Shown: positions 1-8,591, counted from the first letter of the stretch. The stretch: 64,000 nucleotides of DNA from Mycobacterium gallinarum (GCF_010726765.1 NZ_AP022601.1:3038001-3102000), one strand, 5' to 3'. Notes: generated by a model from the sequence alone, not told the origin. Translations and numbers: made by a program.

Positions 1-1737
1 AGTGCGGTCCTTCTGCCACGTCACGTGGATGGGGATGTCGTCGCTCCACGGCTGACCCATGACCATGTCGGCCACGTTGACGTAGCCACGCTCGAACTCC
101 CCCGTCGCCGCGTCGACCAATCGGTACTCCTGCCGTTGCCGGTGGAACGGCTGCGCGTCCAGGATGATGACGCGCACCTCGCCGGGTTCGAAGTTGCACC
201 GCTTCTGCATCGCGGTGATCAGCTGCTCGTTGTGCATATGGCCGTCGCCGAAATTCCAGCCGACCGCCGTGCTGCAGAGCCGCTCGCCCTCGGTGATCAC
301 GTACTCCTCCTGGTTGCGGCCGGCGAGCGCGTGGTGGACCAGCGTCAGTAGCGCCTTGCCGTGAGAGTTGAAGCCGCGGAACGCATATCCCTTGTAGAGG
401 TAGATCATCGCCTGCTCCGGGCTGCCGTAGACCTTCTCGAGCTGCGAGGCCGGCATGCTGGCGATGGCGACGAGCCCGCGCTCGATCTTCTCGTTGGCAG
501 ACGGCTTGATGCACCACCACGTGGTGTCCCAGTTTCCGGCGTAGTACCGCATGCCCGGCAGGAACGAGATCTTGCGCGGGAACAGGTTGCCGAGCACCAC
601 GATGGTGGCCAGCAGCAGGAAGAGCAAGGCGGGCAGCGGCGTCGTCATATCGGACAGACCGACCTCGGCATGGCCGACGAAAAGCGTTATGACGCAGAAC
701 ATCATGAAGACGTTCCACTCCAGCGGAACGCCCATCGGGATCGCCGAGAGAATGCCGAAGTGGAAGCACAGCATGATGAACGCGGCGATGTACGTCGGCC
801 AGCCGCCGTGGGAGAACAGGAGCGCCAACGGGACCAGCATCTCGACCGCGGTGCTGAAGTGGGCGATGAACCGCGACACCGGACCGGGGCGCAGATCGTC
901 GGGGAACCTCTCGAAAAACCGGCGCTTCAGCCACTTCGTCCGGACCAACGGATTGTTCGACATCATCGTCGAGATCACGAACGGGAAGTGCTTGTTCAGT
1001 TTCGACGTGGCGGCGCCCATCCAGATCGCCACACAGACCAGCTTGGCGGCGATGATCATGTCGACCCCGTAGCCCACGAACAGGAAGGCCACGGTGAAGG
1101 ACGCGTACACCTCGCCGCGCGCGGCCAGGAAGATGACCTTGTCGCGCAGACCTGCCACGGCCAACAGGCCGAGAATGGTCCAGATCTGCCACATCGGCAA
1201 AACCCCGATGGTGGTACCAAGCGCCGGAACCGGTCCGGTGCCGTCGGAGAACAACGCGATGATGAGCACCACCAGCAAGGCGCCATAGAGCACGACGTCG
1301 ACCGGCGTACGCGCGTCACCCTTGGTCAGCGGTATCCGGTTCGGCCACGGTGGCAGCCGAATGGTGTTGGGCCGCAACCAGTACAGGATCGATCCCAGCG
1401 GCGGGAAGAACCGGTTGTTCAGCGGGCCGAACCCGCAGCCGAGGCCGACGACCTCGAACAGCATGGTGTACAGCACGACCTTTTGGAACACGATCGGTTC
1501 GGTCCACCACTCGGCGACGTTGGTGAAGCCGTCCACACCCGCGGTGGCGAGCGCGAACAGCCAGCCCCCGAGGATGTAGAGCAGGATCTTGACGACGTAG
1601 AACAGGTGCATCACGACCGGTGTGCCGAAGCCCACCTCGGCCCAGTGTTCGGCCATCGGCCGAATTTTCTCCGAGCGTGAACCCTTGCTCCACTCGGCGA
1701 AGTCGACGACGGGCATGTCGGGCTTGAGAAATCCCAT
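1..1737 (-). CDS. DUF3556-type multi-spanning membrane protein, 3' end cut by window edge
   Basis: This leftward frame is open for 579 codons from an ATG at 1735-1737 to base 1, so its C-terminus lies outside the window. The protein begins MGFLKPDMPVVDFAEW and has about eight hydrophobic segments between roughly residues 40 and 400 (for example near VVMHLFYVVKILLYILGGW), followed by a soluble, charged C-terminal part. The start and overall pattern match the mycobacterial DUF3556 family as I remember it; function is unknown. A near-perfect KstR-type palindrome lies 11-24 bases upstream of the start, suggesting control by the cholesterol regulator. The family name is recalled from similarity; the frame and TM pattern are directly visible. 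Confidence 0.8.
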   Translation of the reverse strand, partial: MGFLKPDMPVVDFAEWSKGSRSEKIRPMAEHWAEVGFGTPVVMHLFYVVKILLYILGGWLFALATAGVDGFTNVAEWWTEPIVFQKVVLYTMLFEVVGLGCGFGPLNNRFFPPLGSILYWLRPNTIRLPPWPNRIPLTKGDARTPVDVVLYGALLVVLIIALFSDGTGPVPALGTTIGVLPMWQIWTILGLLAVAGLRDKVIFLAARGEVYASFTVAFLFVGYGVDMIIAAKLVCVAIWMGAATSKLNKHFPFVISTMMSNNPLVRTKWLKRRFFERFPDDLRPGPVSRFIAHFSTAVEMLVPLALLFSHGGWPTYIAAFIMLCFHFGILSAIPMGVPLEWNVFMMFCVITLFVGHAEVGLSDMTTPLPALLFLLLATIVVLGNLFPRKISFLPGMRYYAGNWDTTWWCIKPSANEKIERGLVAIASMPASQLEKVYGSPEQAMIYLYKGYAFRGFNSHGKALLTLVHHALAGRNQEEYVITEGERLCSTAVGWNFGDGHMHNEQLITAMQKRCNFEPGEVRVIILDAQPFHRQRQEYRLVDAATGEFERGYVNVADMVMGQPWSDDIPIHVTWQKDRT

Positions 1738-1748
1738 GGCCGCAAGAC

Positions 1749-1762
1749 TAGAACGTGTTCTA
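1749..1762. promoter_or_regulatory. KstR-type operator
   Basis: TAGAACGTGTTCTA matches the published KstR consensus TNNAACNNGTTNNA at every fixed position and extends to CTAGAAC-GT-GTTCTAG (1748-1763), a perfect 7-bp inverted repeat. It sits just upstream of the leftward DUF3556 gene and about 50 bases before the rightward hydrolase pseudogene. It is the only full match I found in the window's intergenic regions. Confidence 0.75.
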
Positions 1763-1809
1763 GGTTCGTGGAATCAGTTCGTCGTACTCGCAGGACCTAG
1801 GCTCACCGC

Positions 1810-2389
1810 ATGACCACCTTCGCACTGGTGCACGGCGGCTTTCACGGCGCATGGTGCTGGGAGCAGTTGTCGCAGCTGCTGCAGAAGGACGGTCATCGCG
1901 TGGTGACGATGGACCTGCCTCTCGAGGACAGCGCTACTACCTTCGATGACTACGCCGACGTGGGTGCGCGGCCCTCGAGGACTGCGACGACGACGTGGTG
2001 CTCGTCGGGCACTCCTATGCGGCAACACGATCCCGTTGGTCGGCGCGCGCCGACCGGTACGGCATCTCGTCTATCTGTCCGCGATGATCCCCGACGTCGG
2101 GCGCAGCCTGGTCGAGCAACTGGCCGATGAACCGCAGATGCTCAATCCGAAGTACGAACAGGGCTTGAGCGGGCTGGATGAGCGGCTCTGTCAAGAGTGG
2201 ACAGACTTTGGCATCGCACGTGACGTCTTCTATTTCGACTGCGACGAACAAGCGGCCGAGGCTGCACTGAGCCGCCTTCGACCGCAGTCGGTCAATCCCG
2301 CGGTGTTCCCGTTCTCACTGGCCGAACAGCCACGTGTGCCGATGCTGTCCCGGCCGCAGGTCCTCGCCGATCGACTGCTGGGGCTTTAG
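1810..2389 (+). pseudogene. Alpha/beta hydrolase, frameshifted and internally deleted
   Basis: The first frame encodes a typical hydrolase start with the oxyanion-region motif HGGFHGAWCW and continues to about FDDYADV (near 1960). Homologous sequence then resumes in a second frame at 1971 as ALEDCDDDVVLVGHSY, which holds the nucleophile Ser, and in a third frame from 2021 (GNTIPLV...) to the stop at 2387-2389. Two frameshifts are therefore needed. Near the C-terminus the sequence jumps from FSLAEQPRVP straight to MLSRPQVLADRL, so the segment that normally carries the acid and the catalytic His (about 40 codons) is missing. Even if the frameshifts were sequencing errors, the product would lack its triad. 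It is convergent with DoxX and their stops overlap. Confidence 0.8.
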
Positions 2390-2919
2390 GCGTCGGCCTT
2401 GGCGGGCGGACGGTAGAAGATGGCGAGCTGCCCGATGCCACCGGCCAGGCCGAGGCCGAGCGCGATGACCAGACCCCACCAGCCGTGCAGGTAGTCGTAG
2501 AGCGCCGTGGACTTGAACAGCACGTAGTCGAGGCTGTACTTCCCCGCCCCGATCGTCGCGATGCCGACCGCCGACGCCGCCAGGACCAGGTTGTACTCCC
2601 AGCCCTCCTTGACGATGAAGAAGCCGTTGGGCCGGTGCACGGTCCAGGCGGCGACCAGCATCAATGCGACGAAGCCCGCGGCGGGGATCGGTGTCAGCAG
2701 GCCGACAGCCAGGCCGATGCCGGCGGCCATCTCGGTGGTCGCGGCGATACGGGCGTGGAACATCCCCGGCTTCATGCCCATGCTGTCGAACCAGCCGGCG
2801 GTGCCCTTGAGTCCGCCCTTGCCGAAGAACTTGTTGTAGCCGTGCGCGGCCATGGTGAGACCGAGCACAACTCGCAGGATCAACAGGCCAATGTCAGCAG
2901 CGGAGTCGTAAGCAGTCAT
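2386..2919 (-). CDS. DoxX family membrane protein
   Basis: A 177-residue protein begins MTAYDSAADIGLLILRVVLG at the ATG at 2917-2919. It has four hydrophobic segments (about residues 8-27, 55-78, 80-93 and 137-168) and the DoxX hallmark LRVVLGLTMAAHGYNKFFG near the N-terminus. Length and arrangement fit DoxX/SURF4-type proteins, whose proposed roles include membrane redox or thiol protection; the exact function here is unknown. The frame stays open upstream for another 331 codons, but that part contains an SDR-like tail and antisense sequence of the HNH gene, so the internal ATG is preferred. The stop overlaps that of the rightward hydrolase pseudogene. Confidence 0.85.
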   Translation of the reverse strand: MTAYDSAADIGLLILRVVLGLTMAAHGYNKFFGKGGLKGTAGWFDSMGMKPGMFHARIAATTEMAAGIGLAVGLLTPIPAAGFVALMLVAAWTVHRPNGFFIVKEGWEYNLVLAASAVGIATIGAGKYSLDYVLFKSTALYDYLHGWWGLVIALGLGLAGGIGQLAIFYRPPAKADA

Positions 2920-2955
2920 GCAACAAAATCTAGGCCATGTGTTAAGTCGATGCCC

Positions 2956-3027
2956 AGTCCCATCCACACTCAGGATGGCTCCGTGGATGTTGGCGGCGTC
3001 GTCGCTCGCGAGAAAAGCCACGCCGCG
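2956..3027 (-). pseudogene. Remnant of an SDR C-terminus
   Basis: In the frame that runs into DoxX, these bases read GVAFLASDDAANIHGAILSVDG, which is the usual C-terminal signature of short-chain dehydrogenases (compare VALFLASDDSKYITGSSFMVDG in the intact SDR at 49955). No Rossmann fold, YxxxK motif or other SDR sequence is found upstream, where the HNH gene begins. It appears to be the last 24 codons or so of a lost gene, possibly removed when the HNH gene arrived. Confidence 0.55.
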
Positions 3028-3111
3028 GGACGTCGGGTGTTGGGTTATCCCCAATCGCGTTCTTGTCCACAGGTTGGGTTGACGTGCTGTTATCGCGTCC
3101 GTGGCGTGATT

Positions 3112-4746
3112 ATGGTCGAAATTATGTTCGATTCGGTGCAGGCGGCGACCCACAGCCGGGGTGTCGCAGCGGTAGGCGCGTGGGCGCAGGTGGAGAACGC
3201 CGCGTGTGCCCGTCGGTTGTTCGCTTCCGCTGATGAGCTGGAGCGGATGTTCGCCGCCGATGGATCGGATGAGCGCGAGCAGTGGTGCCTGGACAACTGG
3301 AGCGCCGTGGCCGCCTCGATCGCCGCCGCGCAGAACGTGTCGCTCGGGGTGGCGTCGCATCAACTGTTGATCGCCGAGGCGCTCCGGCGGCGCCTTCCGC
3401 GGGTCAGTGAGGTCTTCGCAAGTGGCGCGATCAATTACCGGCTGGTGTCTGCGATCGTGAACCGGACCCGGCTGATCAGTGACGACGATGCGATGGCGAA
3501 GGTCGATACCGAGATCGCGGCCCAGGTCCAACACTGGGGTTCGTTGTCGGCGCACAAGACCGAGACCGAGATCGACTACTGGGTCGATCGGTATGACCCC
3601 GTCGCGGTGCGGCGCACCGAATACTCCGCGCGGGGCTGTCATGTCGATATCCACGACCCACAGGACGGGTCGGGGGTGGCGTTCATCGAGGGCCGGCTCG
3701 TCGTCACCGACGCCGAAGCACTGGACCAACGCCTCGACGCGATCGCGCGCACCGTGTGCGACGGCGATCCGCGCACATTGGAGCAGCGTCGCTCCGCGGC
3801 CCTGGGAGCGTTGGGTCACCGCGCCGACCGACTGGTATGCGGATGCGAGAACCCCGACTGCGACGCCAAAGACGCCATATCCAGCACCGTGGTCGTGCAC
3901 GTCATCGCCCACGAGGAATCACTGACCGATGACACCCCGGTGCAATTGGACGGCAAAGAGCCACCGCACCCGGTGGATAAGCCGCTGCGGGAGATGACCC
4001 TGCGCGAAGCCCTCACCCCCGCACCGCTGACACCGATCATCGCCACCACCCCACCAGCGATGGTCCTGGGTCGCGGGATGCTGCCCGCACCGCTGTTGGC
4101 GGCCAAGGTCGCCGGCAGCGCGAAGATCGTCCCGCTCCGCCATCCCGGCACCACGCCCCCTGAGCCGCGCTACATTCCCTCGGCGGTGTTGGCGACGTTT
4201 GTGCGGTGTCGGGATATGACGTGCCGCTTCCCGGGCTGTGATGAACCCGCCCACCGTTGCGATATCGACCACACCATCGCCTACCCCACCGGGCCGACCC
4301 AGGCGTCCAACCTCAAAGTTCTCTGCCGAACACATCACTTACTCAAGACGTTCTGGGGCTGGCACGACCACCAGTTCCCAGACGGCACCGTCACCTGGAC
4401 GTCACCGGACGGCCAGACCTACACCACGTATCCGGGCAGCCGACTCCTGTTCCCTACCCTGTGCCGCCCGACCGCCCCCGTCACCGTGCGCGACGCCCCT
4501 GACACCACCCCGGGGACCAACCGCGGGCTGGCTATGCCGCGGCGCACAGCGACGCGAGCGCAGAACCGCACTCACGCCATCGACGAGGAACGGCGATTCA
4601 ACGAGGTCGCCCTCCACGCTGAAGCCCAGGAACACGCACGGCAGCAACACGAACAAGGTGAGCAGCCCGAAAACGACTACGCCGAAACCTATTTCCCCTC
4701 ATGGCCACGACCCCCCAGTGATGACGACGACCCAGCACCCTTCTGA
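3112..4746 (+). CDS. DUF222/HNH endonuclease family protein (13E12 type)
   Basis: A 544-residue protein. The N-terminal two thirds is the DUF222 domain common in mycobacterial REP13E12 proteins. Near residues 360-415 comes an HNH module: CRFPGCDEPAHRCDIDH, then an Asn (SNLKVL) and CRTHH, giving the His-Asn-His metal-binding nuclease core with paired Cys. The C-terminus is a hydrophilic, charged tail rich in Glu, Gln and His. ATG 3112 is chosen; ATG 3124 is an alternative and neither has a good ribosome site. These proteins occur in many copies in actinobacterial genomes and are thought to be mobile or parasitic. It lies beside an SDR remnant, with no IS ends or direct repeats seen. Confidence 0.85.
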   Translation: MVEIMFDSVQAATHSRGVAAVGAWAQVENAACARRLFASADELERMFAADGSDEREQWCLDNWSAVAASIAAAQNVSLGVASHQLLIAEALRRRLPRVSEVFASGAINYRLVSAIVNRTRLISDDDAMAKVDTEIAAQVQHWGSLSAHKTETEIDYWVDRYDPVAVRRTEYSARGCHVDIHDPQDGSGVAFIEGRLVVTDAEALDQRLDAIARTVCDGDPRTLEQRRSAALGALGHRADRLVCGCENPDCDAKDAISSTVVVHVIAHEESLTDDTPVQLDGKEPPHPVDKPLREMTLREALTPAPLTPIIATTPPAMVLGRGMLPAPLLAAKVAGSAKIVPLRHPGTTPPEPRYIPSAVLATFVRCRDMTCRFPGCDEPAHRCDIDHTIAYPTGPTQASNLKVLCRTHHLLKTFWGWHDHQFPDGTVTWTSPDGQTYTTYPGSRLLFPTLCRPTAPVTVRDAPDTTPGTNRGLAMPRRTATRAQNRTHAIDEERRFNEVALHAEAQEHARQQHEQGEQPENDYAETYFPSWPRPPSDDDDPAPF

Positions 4747-4759
4747 AGGGCGTTCGGCG

Positions 4760-6019
4760 CTAGAGCGCAGCGTCCAAACGTTCGACGTAGGCATCGAGGT
4801 CGCCGATCGCCGACTCCGCCGCGTGCACGCTCAGGGAAATCGTGTCGCCGACGCCGCACACGGCATGCGTCAGCCCCATCATCGGTGACAGGCCGGGGAA
4901 CGCGCACGCCACGGTGACCGCTGCGCCACCGAAATGGAAATCCATCGCGCCGCAATTCACGCTGGACACCACGGTGTTGCCCGTGACGTTCGAGACACGG
5001 ACATCGGGATCGAATCGATCCATGCCCCAACGCAACAACGGCGTCGGCGTCGCGGCGAACGCGCGGTCCGCCATCCGTATGGCGGGGTGCGCCGCTCGGC
5101 GACGGCGCGCATCGAGATCAGCGGCGATACGCGCACTGCGGTCTGACTCGGCCAGCTCGGGATACAGGCCCACACCCACATTCCCGAAGTGGTTGTACGC
5201 CAACCGCGGTGGTGGCTTCGCCATGGGCACCTCGGCCCCCAGCAACGACGGGTCCTCACCAAGACTCCGCAATTGCGCGCCCAGCGCCACCGACACGGCC
5301 GACAACGCCGCCACCGTCACGGTCGGGCCCGACAGGTCCGAGCGCCGCCGCACCAGGGTCCGCAAGTGCCGCGACCCCGCGGGCCGATGGTTGGTTCGTA
5401 GCACCGGTCGCAGCTCTGCCGGCGCCGGAACCCTTCCCGCCTTGGTGTCTTCGACCAACTGACGGTGCGCACGGGCCGCGCGAAACCCCGCGATCGGTAA
5501 CAGCAGAGGCCCGGTGCGCGGAGCATCGATCCCCGGTACGACGCCATCGCGTCGGCCGAACATGATCGAAGCCGGCGCCGAGGTCCGCCCACCACCGCCC
5601 AGCGCATGCGAGATCTGAAGCACCGCAACCGTACCCGGACCCGCCGCCCCCGGCACACCCTCGATGCCGGCGAAGACATGCATGCGCCACGCCGCCACCC
5701 GCGCATCCAGCCGCTCGGCGGTCAGAACGCGCGCCTCGTCCAAACACGCTTGAAAGCTGCTGTCCCCCATGTCGTGCACCACAAACTGCGATCGGTCGAC
5801 CTCGCGATGCACCCACGCCGGGTACCTGAAGCGTCCGCCGTCCTCGATGCGCACAGTCAGGTCCGAACAACCGCGGGCGCGCTGGACGATCTCCTCGATC
5901 GCCGCGTCCGGATCGGCGGCCACGCCATCGAACCCGTACAACAGGACGGTGTCATTGGGGATCTTCGCCGACATCCAGTACGTCTGCGCATCAACCGCGG
6001 ACAGCCGACGGACGGTCAT
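4760..6019 (-). CDS. WS/DGAT-like acyltransferase with altered HHxxxDG motif
   Basis: The 419-residue protein opens with RRLSAVDAQTYWMSAKIPND, the characteristic N-terminus of mycobacterial wax ester synthase/diacylglycerol acyltransferases, and ends in the DUF1298-like C-terminal half (VSNVTGNTVV, FPGLSPMMGLTHAVCG). Family members join an acyl-CoA to a fatty alcohol or diacylglycerol using HHxxxDG. Here the corresponding stretch is S137-H138-A-L-G-G142-G143: the second His is kept, but the first His and the Asp are gone. It may be inactive, or use a different acceptor. It starts 3 bases after the upstream hydrolase stop and is the last gene of the leftward Mam run. Confidence 0.8.
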   Translation of the reverse strand: MTVRRLSAVDAQTYWMSAKIPNDTVLLYGFDGVAADPDAAIEEIVQRARGCSDLTVRIEDGGRFRYPAWVHREVDRSQFVVHDMGDSSFQACLDEARVLTAERLDARVAAWRMHVFAGIEGVPGAAGPGTVAVLQISHALGGGGRTSAPASIMFGRRDGVVPGIDAPRTGPLLLPIAGFRAARAHRQLVEDTKAGRVPAPAELRPVLRTNHRPAGSRHLRTLVRRRSDLSGPTVTVAALSAVSVALGAQLRSLGEDPSLLGAEVPMAKPPPRLAYNHFGNVGVGLYPELAESDRSARIAADLDARRRRAAHPAIRMADRAFAATPTPLLRWGMDRFDPDVRVSNVTGNTVVSSVNCGAMDFHFGGAAVTVACAFPGLSPMMGLTHAVCGVGDTISLSVHAAESAIGDLDAYVERLDAAL

Positions 6020-6022
6020 CGT

Positions 6023-6922
6023 CTACTCGACGAAGTCTAGGATCTGCTTTGCGACCACGTCTGGCTGATCGAGCTGGAGGAAATGCCCGGCGTTCTCGAC
6101 GATCGCCACCTCACTGCCGTCCGGCAGGATCTTCTCAACCCACCGCGCGTAATCGGGTGTGGCACAGCCATCGTCGCGGCCGTGCAGATAAAGTGTGGGC
6201 ATCTTCGGCGCTTCAAGCCAGTGCTGGTGTAGCTCGGCGTACTGGGGCGGCACTTTGGTATTGCGTATGACGGCGCGGTAGTAGCCCAGTGCGGCGCGCC
6301 AACGATCGGGCGCGCCGATGGCGGACTCGACGTACCGCACGTCCTCGTCGGCTCGATACCCGGGCGACCATTTCCGCCACAGCCGCGGCACGATCCATTT
6401 GGTGGAACGTTCTGGTAGCCAGGGCAACTGGAAGAACAAGATGTACCAGCTCTTCAGCAGCTGCGCCGGCAACGTCGCGACGAGTCGTCCGGCGTCGGAC
6501 ACCCTCCCGCCCGGCGGCCGGAACGACGCGCTCGGAGGCACCGACATGATCACGGCCTTCTTGAACGGACTGTCCGGCATTGCGGCCAGCCCCGCACCGG
6601 CCATTGCGCCCCAGTCGTGTCCAATGATCACATCGCGGCCCGTCGGCCCGACCGCGTCGAGCACCCGCAGCGCATCGTCCATCAGCGCACCGATGTGAAA
6701 GCTGCCATCGGAGGGCAGCGACGACGGTGCGTAGCCCCGGTTGAACGGCGCGATCACCCGCCAGCCCGCATCTACCAGCAATGGCGCCACCTTGCGCCAC
6801 CCATGCGCGGTGTCGGGAAAGCCATGCAGACACAACGCGATCGGCGCACCCTCAAGACCCCACGACAGCACACGCAGCTGCACCACAGGCGTCGCGACGT
6901 CGATGGTCTCGGGTTCGAGCAT
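6023..6922 (-). CDS. Alpha/beta hydrolase, epoxide-hydrolase-like
   Basis: A 299-residue protein with the features of the epoxide hydrolase/dehalogenase branch of the fold: oxyanion motif HGFPD near residue 34, nucleophile motif GHDWGA near residue 100 with Asp in place of Ser, and a C-terminal GRDDG...ENAGHFLQLDQP block giving the acid and the catalytic His. Such enzymes open epoxides by forming an Asp ester; the substrate is unknown. Its ATG shares one base with the TGA of the upstream Mam gene (TGATG), implying coupled translation. Confidence 0.85.
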   Translation of the reverse strand: MLEPETIDVATPVVQLRVLSWGLEGAPIALCLHGFPDTAHGWRKVAPLLVDAGWRVIAPFNRGYAPSSLPSDGSFHIGALMDDALRVLDAVGPTGRDVIIGHDWGAMAGAGLAAMPDSPFKKAVIMSVPPSASFRPPGGRVSDAGRLVATLPAQLLKSWYILFFQLPWLPERSTKWIVPRLWRKWSPGYRADEDVRYVESAIGAPDRWRAALGYYRAVIRNTKVPPQYAELHQHWLEAPKMPTLYLHGRDDGCATPDYARWVEKILPDGSEVAIVENAGHFLQLDQPDVVAKQILDFVE

Positions 6923-7710
6923 CAGACGGGTTCGAACTCCGAAATCAGCCAGCGGCCATCGACCTTGTCCAGTGTCACCCGCACGCTGGATGCCGTGTCG
7001 GTCGGAAGCTCCTGGCCGACGACCACCGTTTGGTTGACAAAGACCAGCACCACGGCGTGGGTCGGGTCGGCCGACACCGACGCAGCGGCCGGAACCGACG
7101 CGACGGCCGAAATCTGCTTCTGGGTCGCCCCCGGGATCACCACATCGTTGATCAGCGACGTGTACGAATCCTTGAACTCACCCGTCAACAGATCGCGAGC
7201 GGCGTTGAGTTGCTGCTCGACGGTATCCGGCTTGTACGACAGCATCTTGATGGTGCTGTCCTTGGCCGCATTCACCGAATCGAATGCCGGAGAAGGATTC
7301 TGCTCCGACGCAGCCGGTGGCACGGCCCCGTATTCGCTGGTGTTCAACTCCCACCGCGCGTAGCCCGCTGCCAGTGCCAGCAACAGCGCAATCGCCGGGA
7401 GCACGCCGAATGCGAAAACGCGCCCCCAATTGGTCTTCTTCTTTTCGGCTGTGGGCGCGTCTGCAGATTCCGCCGACTCCTCGGCAGATTCCGTTGATTC
7501 CTCGGTGGCAGAGGACTCCGTGTCGGTTACCTCGGCGTCCGTTGTCTCGGCGTCCGCCACCTCGGCGTCGGCCGGCGCGGCGTCGGCCGGCGCGGTGTCG
7601 GCCGGCGCGGTGTCCGCGACCTCGGCGGCAGCCGTGTCCTCCGTAGGTTGTTCAACGTTTTCGACGGGTTCCTTCCCGCGGCTGGCGGGCATCCGGTGTC
7701 TGCTGCTCAC
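6922..7710 (-). CDS. Mce-associated (Mam) membrane protein
   Basis: Start GTG 7708-7710 overlaps the upstream stop (GTGA). The 262-residue protein has a cytoplasmic N-terminal tail of about 90 residues made almost entirely of Ala, Asp, Glu, Thr and Pro (runs such as TAPADTAPADAAPADAEV), then KKK, one membrane helix (VFAFGVLPAIALLLALAAGYA, about residues 97-117) and an exported domain of about 140 residues ending VDGRWLISEFEPV. This is the layout of Mam proteins, which stabilise or assist Mce lipid importers in mycobacteria. No yrbE/mce genes are present here, so it is an orphan Mam. It pairs with the Mam gene directly upstream. Confidence 0.82.
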   Translation of the reverse strand: MSSRHRMPASRGKEPVENVEQPTEDTAAAEVADTAPADTAPADAAPADAEVADAETTDAEVTDTESSATEESTESAEESAESADAPTAEKKKTNWGRVFAFGVLPAIALLLALAAGYARWELNTSEYGAVPPAASEQNPSPAFDSVNAAKDSTIKMLSYKPDTVEQQLNAARDLLTGEFKDSYTSLINDVVIPGATQKQISAVASVPAAASVSADPTHAVVLVFVNQTVVVGQELPTDTASSVRVTLDKVDGRWLISEFEPV

Positions 7711-8456
7711 GGCACAAACTCCACGTTAGACACCTTTGCTTCGTCATTGACCTTCTGAACCGTCAGCCGCATGCGCCAGGCACGCGGCTCCTGTTGGGGC
7801 GCACCGACGTTCGAGGTGGTGACGGTGACCGCCACGAGTACCTGCGCTTCGTCGCGGGTTGCCGACTCCAGGCCCGCCTCGGCGATCGTCCCAACCGACT
7901 TCGACTGCGCCTGCTTCACCACCTGAACGAACGGTGCCGAGCGATTCTGGAAATCGTCGTAAAACGTTCCGGTCGCCGAATCGAGGACACGCTGCACGTC
8001 GGCCTCGGCGTTCTGCCAGTCGATCGTCGTCAGGTTGAGCGCGCCCTGCCTACCTACTTGCAGGAACAGTTGACGCTCCTTCTCGCCCTGATACGCCTGG
8101 TATCCGCGGTAGCCCGTCCAGCCGGCCAGCCCGGCGAGCAGAATGACCACGACGAGTCCTGCGATCGTCGCGAGCCGAACAGGCGACATCGGCGCCTTCG
8201 GGGACTTTGCGGCCTCCGCAGCTGCCGCCTCCTCGTCGTAGGACGCCGCGTCCTCTTCAGCCGCGTCCTCTTCAGCCGCGTCCTCTTCAGCCGCGTCCTC
8301 TTCGGCAGCGCTTTCTTCGATCTTGTCGACGATTGCGGCGTCCGACGCGATGGTCTCCTCCTGCGCGGCGGACTCCGGTTCGACGGCGTCGGATTGCCCC
8401 TCGGACGCCGAACCCTCGGTCAATTCCCGGTCGGGGGCAGCGTCGTCGTCTGCCAT
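7707..8456 (-). CDS. Mce-associated (Mam) membrane protein with acidic repeat tail
   Basis: The 249-residue protein has a very acidic N-terminal tail of about 90 residues containing four tandem EEDAA units, a single membrane helix (LATIAGLVVVILLAGLAGW, about residues 95-115) and an exported domain with the typical Mam pattern: ALNLTTIDWQNAEADVQRVLD, then TGTFYDDF, ending in a beta-rich segment (WRMRLTVQKV). It is first in the leftward run of two Mam genes, an epoxide-hydrolase-like gene and a WS/DGAT-like gene. The promoter probably lies in the 155-base gap shared with the rightward DUF35 gene. Length polymorphism is possible in the repeat. Confidence 0.82.
   Translation of the reverse strand: MADDDAAPDRELTEGSASEGQSDAVEPESAAQEETIASDAAIVDKIEESAAEEDAAEEDAAEEDAAEEDAASYDEEAAAAEAAKSPKAPMSPVRLATIAGLVVVILLAGLAGWTGYRGYQAYQGEKERQLFLQVGRQGALNLTTIDWQNAEADVQRVLDSATGTFYDDFQNRSAPFVQVVKQAQSKSVGTIAEAGLESATRDEAQVLVAVTVTTSNVGAPQQEPRAWRMRLTVQKVNDEAKVSNVEFVP
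8246..8309. repeat. 15-bp tandem repeat, about four copies
   Basis: The unit GCCGCGTCCTCTTCA is repeated about four times, the last copy ending with CTTCGGCAG. On the coding strand it encodes AEEDA units in the acidic tail of the Mam protein. The copies are in frame and nearly identical at the DNA level, so slippage would change the protein in steps of five residues. Confidence 0.85.
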
Positions 8457-8591
8457 ATCTGCTCCTTTGCGCCGCTTCAGGCCAGGTTGGGGTCGTCACA
8501 CAAGCTGGCTACAACCTACGTGCAGGACACCATATCGTCGGCACCTGGCAGTGTTACGAGTCCAAAATGCCGAAATTCCCTTAATCAGACA

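Noticed and set aside
361..1680. Long rightward frame opposite the DUF3556 gene
   Set aside because: It is antisense to a convincing membrane protein, is rich in Arg, His, Gln and Asp as GC-rich shadow frames are, and shows no family motif.
2920..3912. Upstream extension of the DoxX frame as one large protein
   Set aside because: The extension runs antisense to the HNH gene and only a short SDR-like stretch resembles protein; DoxX proteins normally start at the chosen ATG.
4757..4768. GCGCTAGAGCGC hairpin after the HNH gene as a terminator
   Set aside because: The stem is only 5 bp, there is no T-run, and it overlaps the end of the leftward WS/DGAT-like gene.
8246..8309. Tandem repeat as a CRISPR-like array
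   Set aside because: The units are contiguous without spacers and are in frame within a protein-coding gene.
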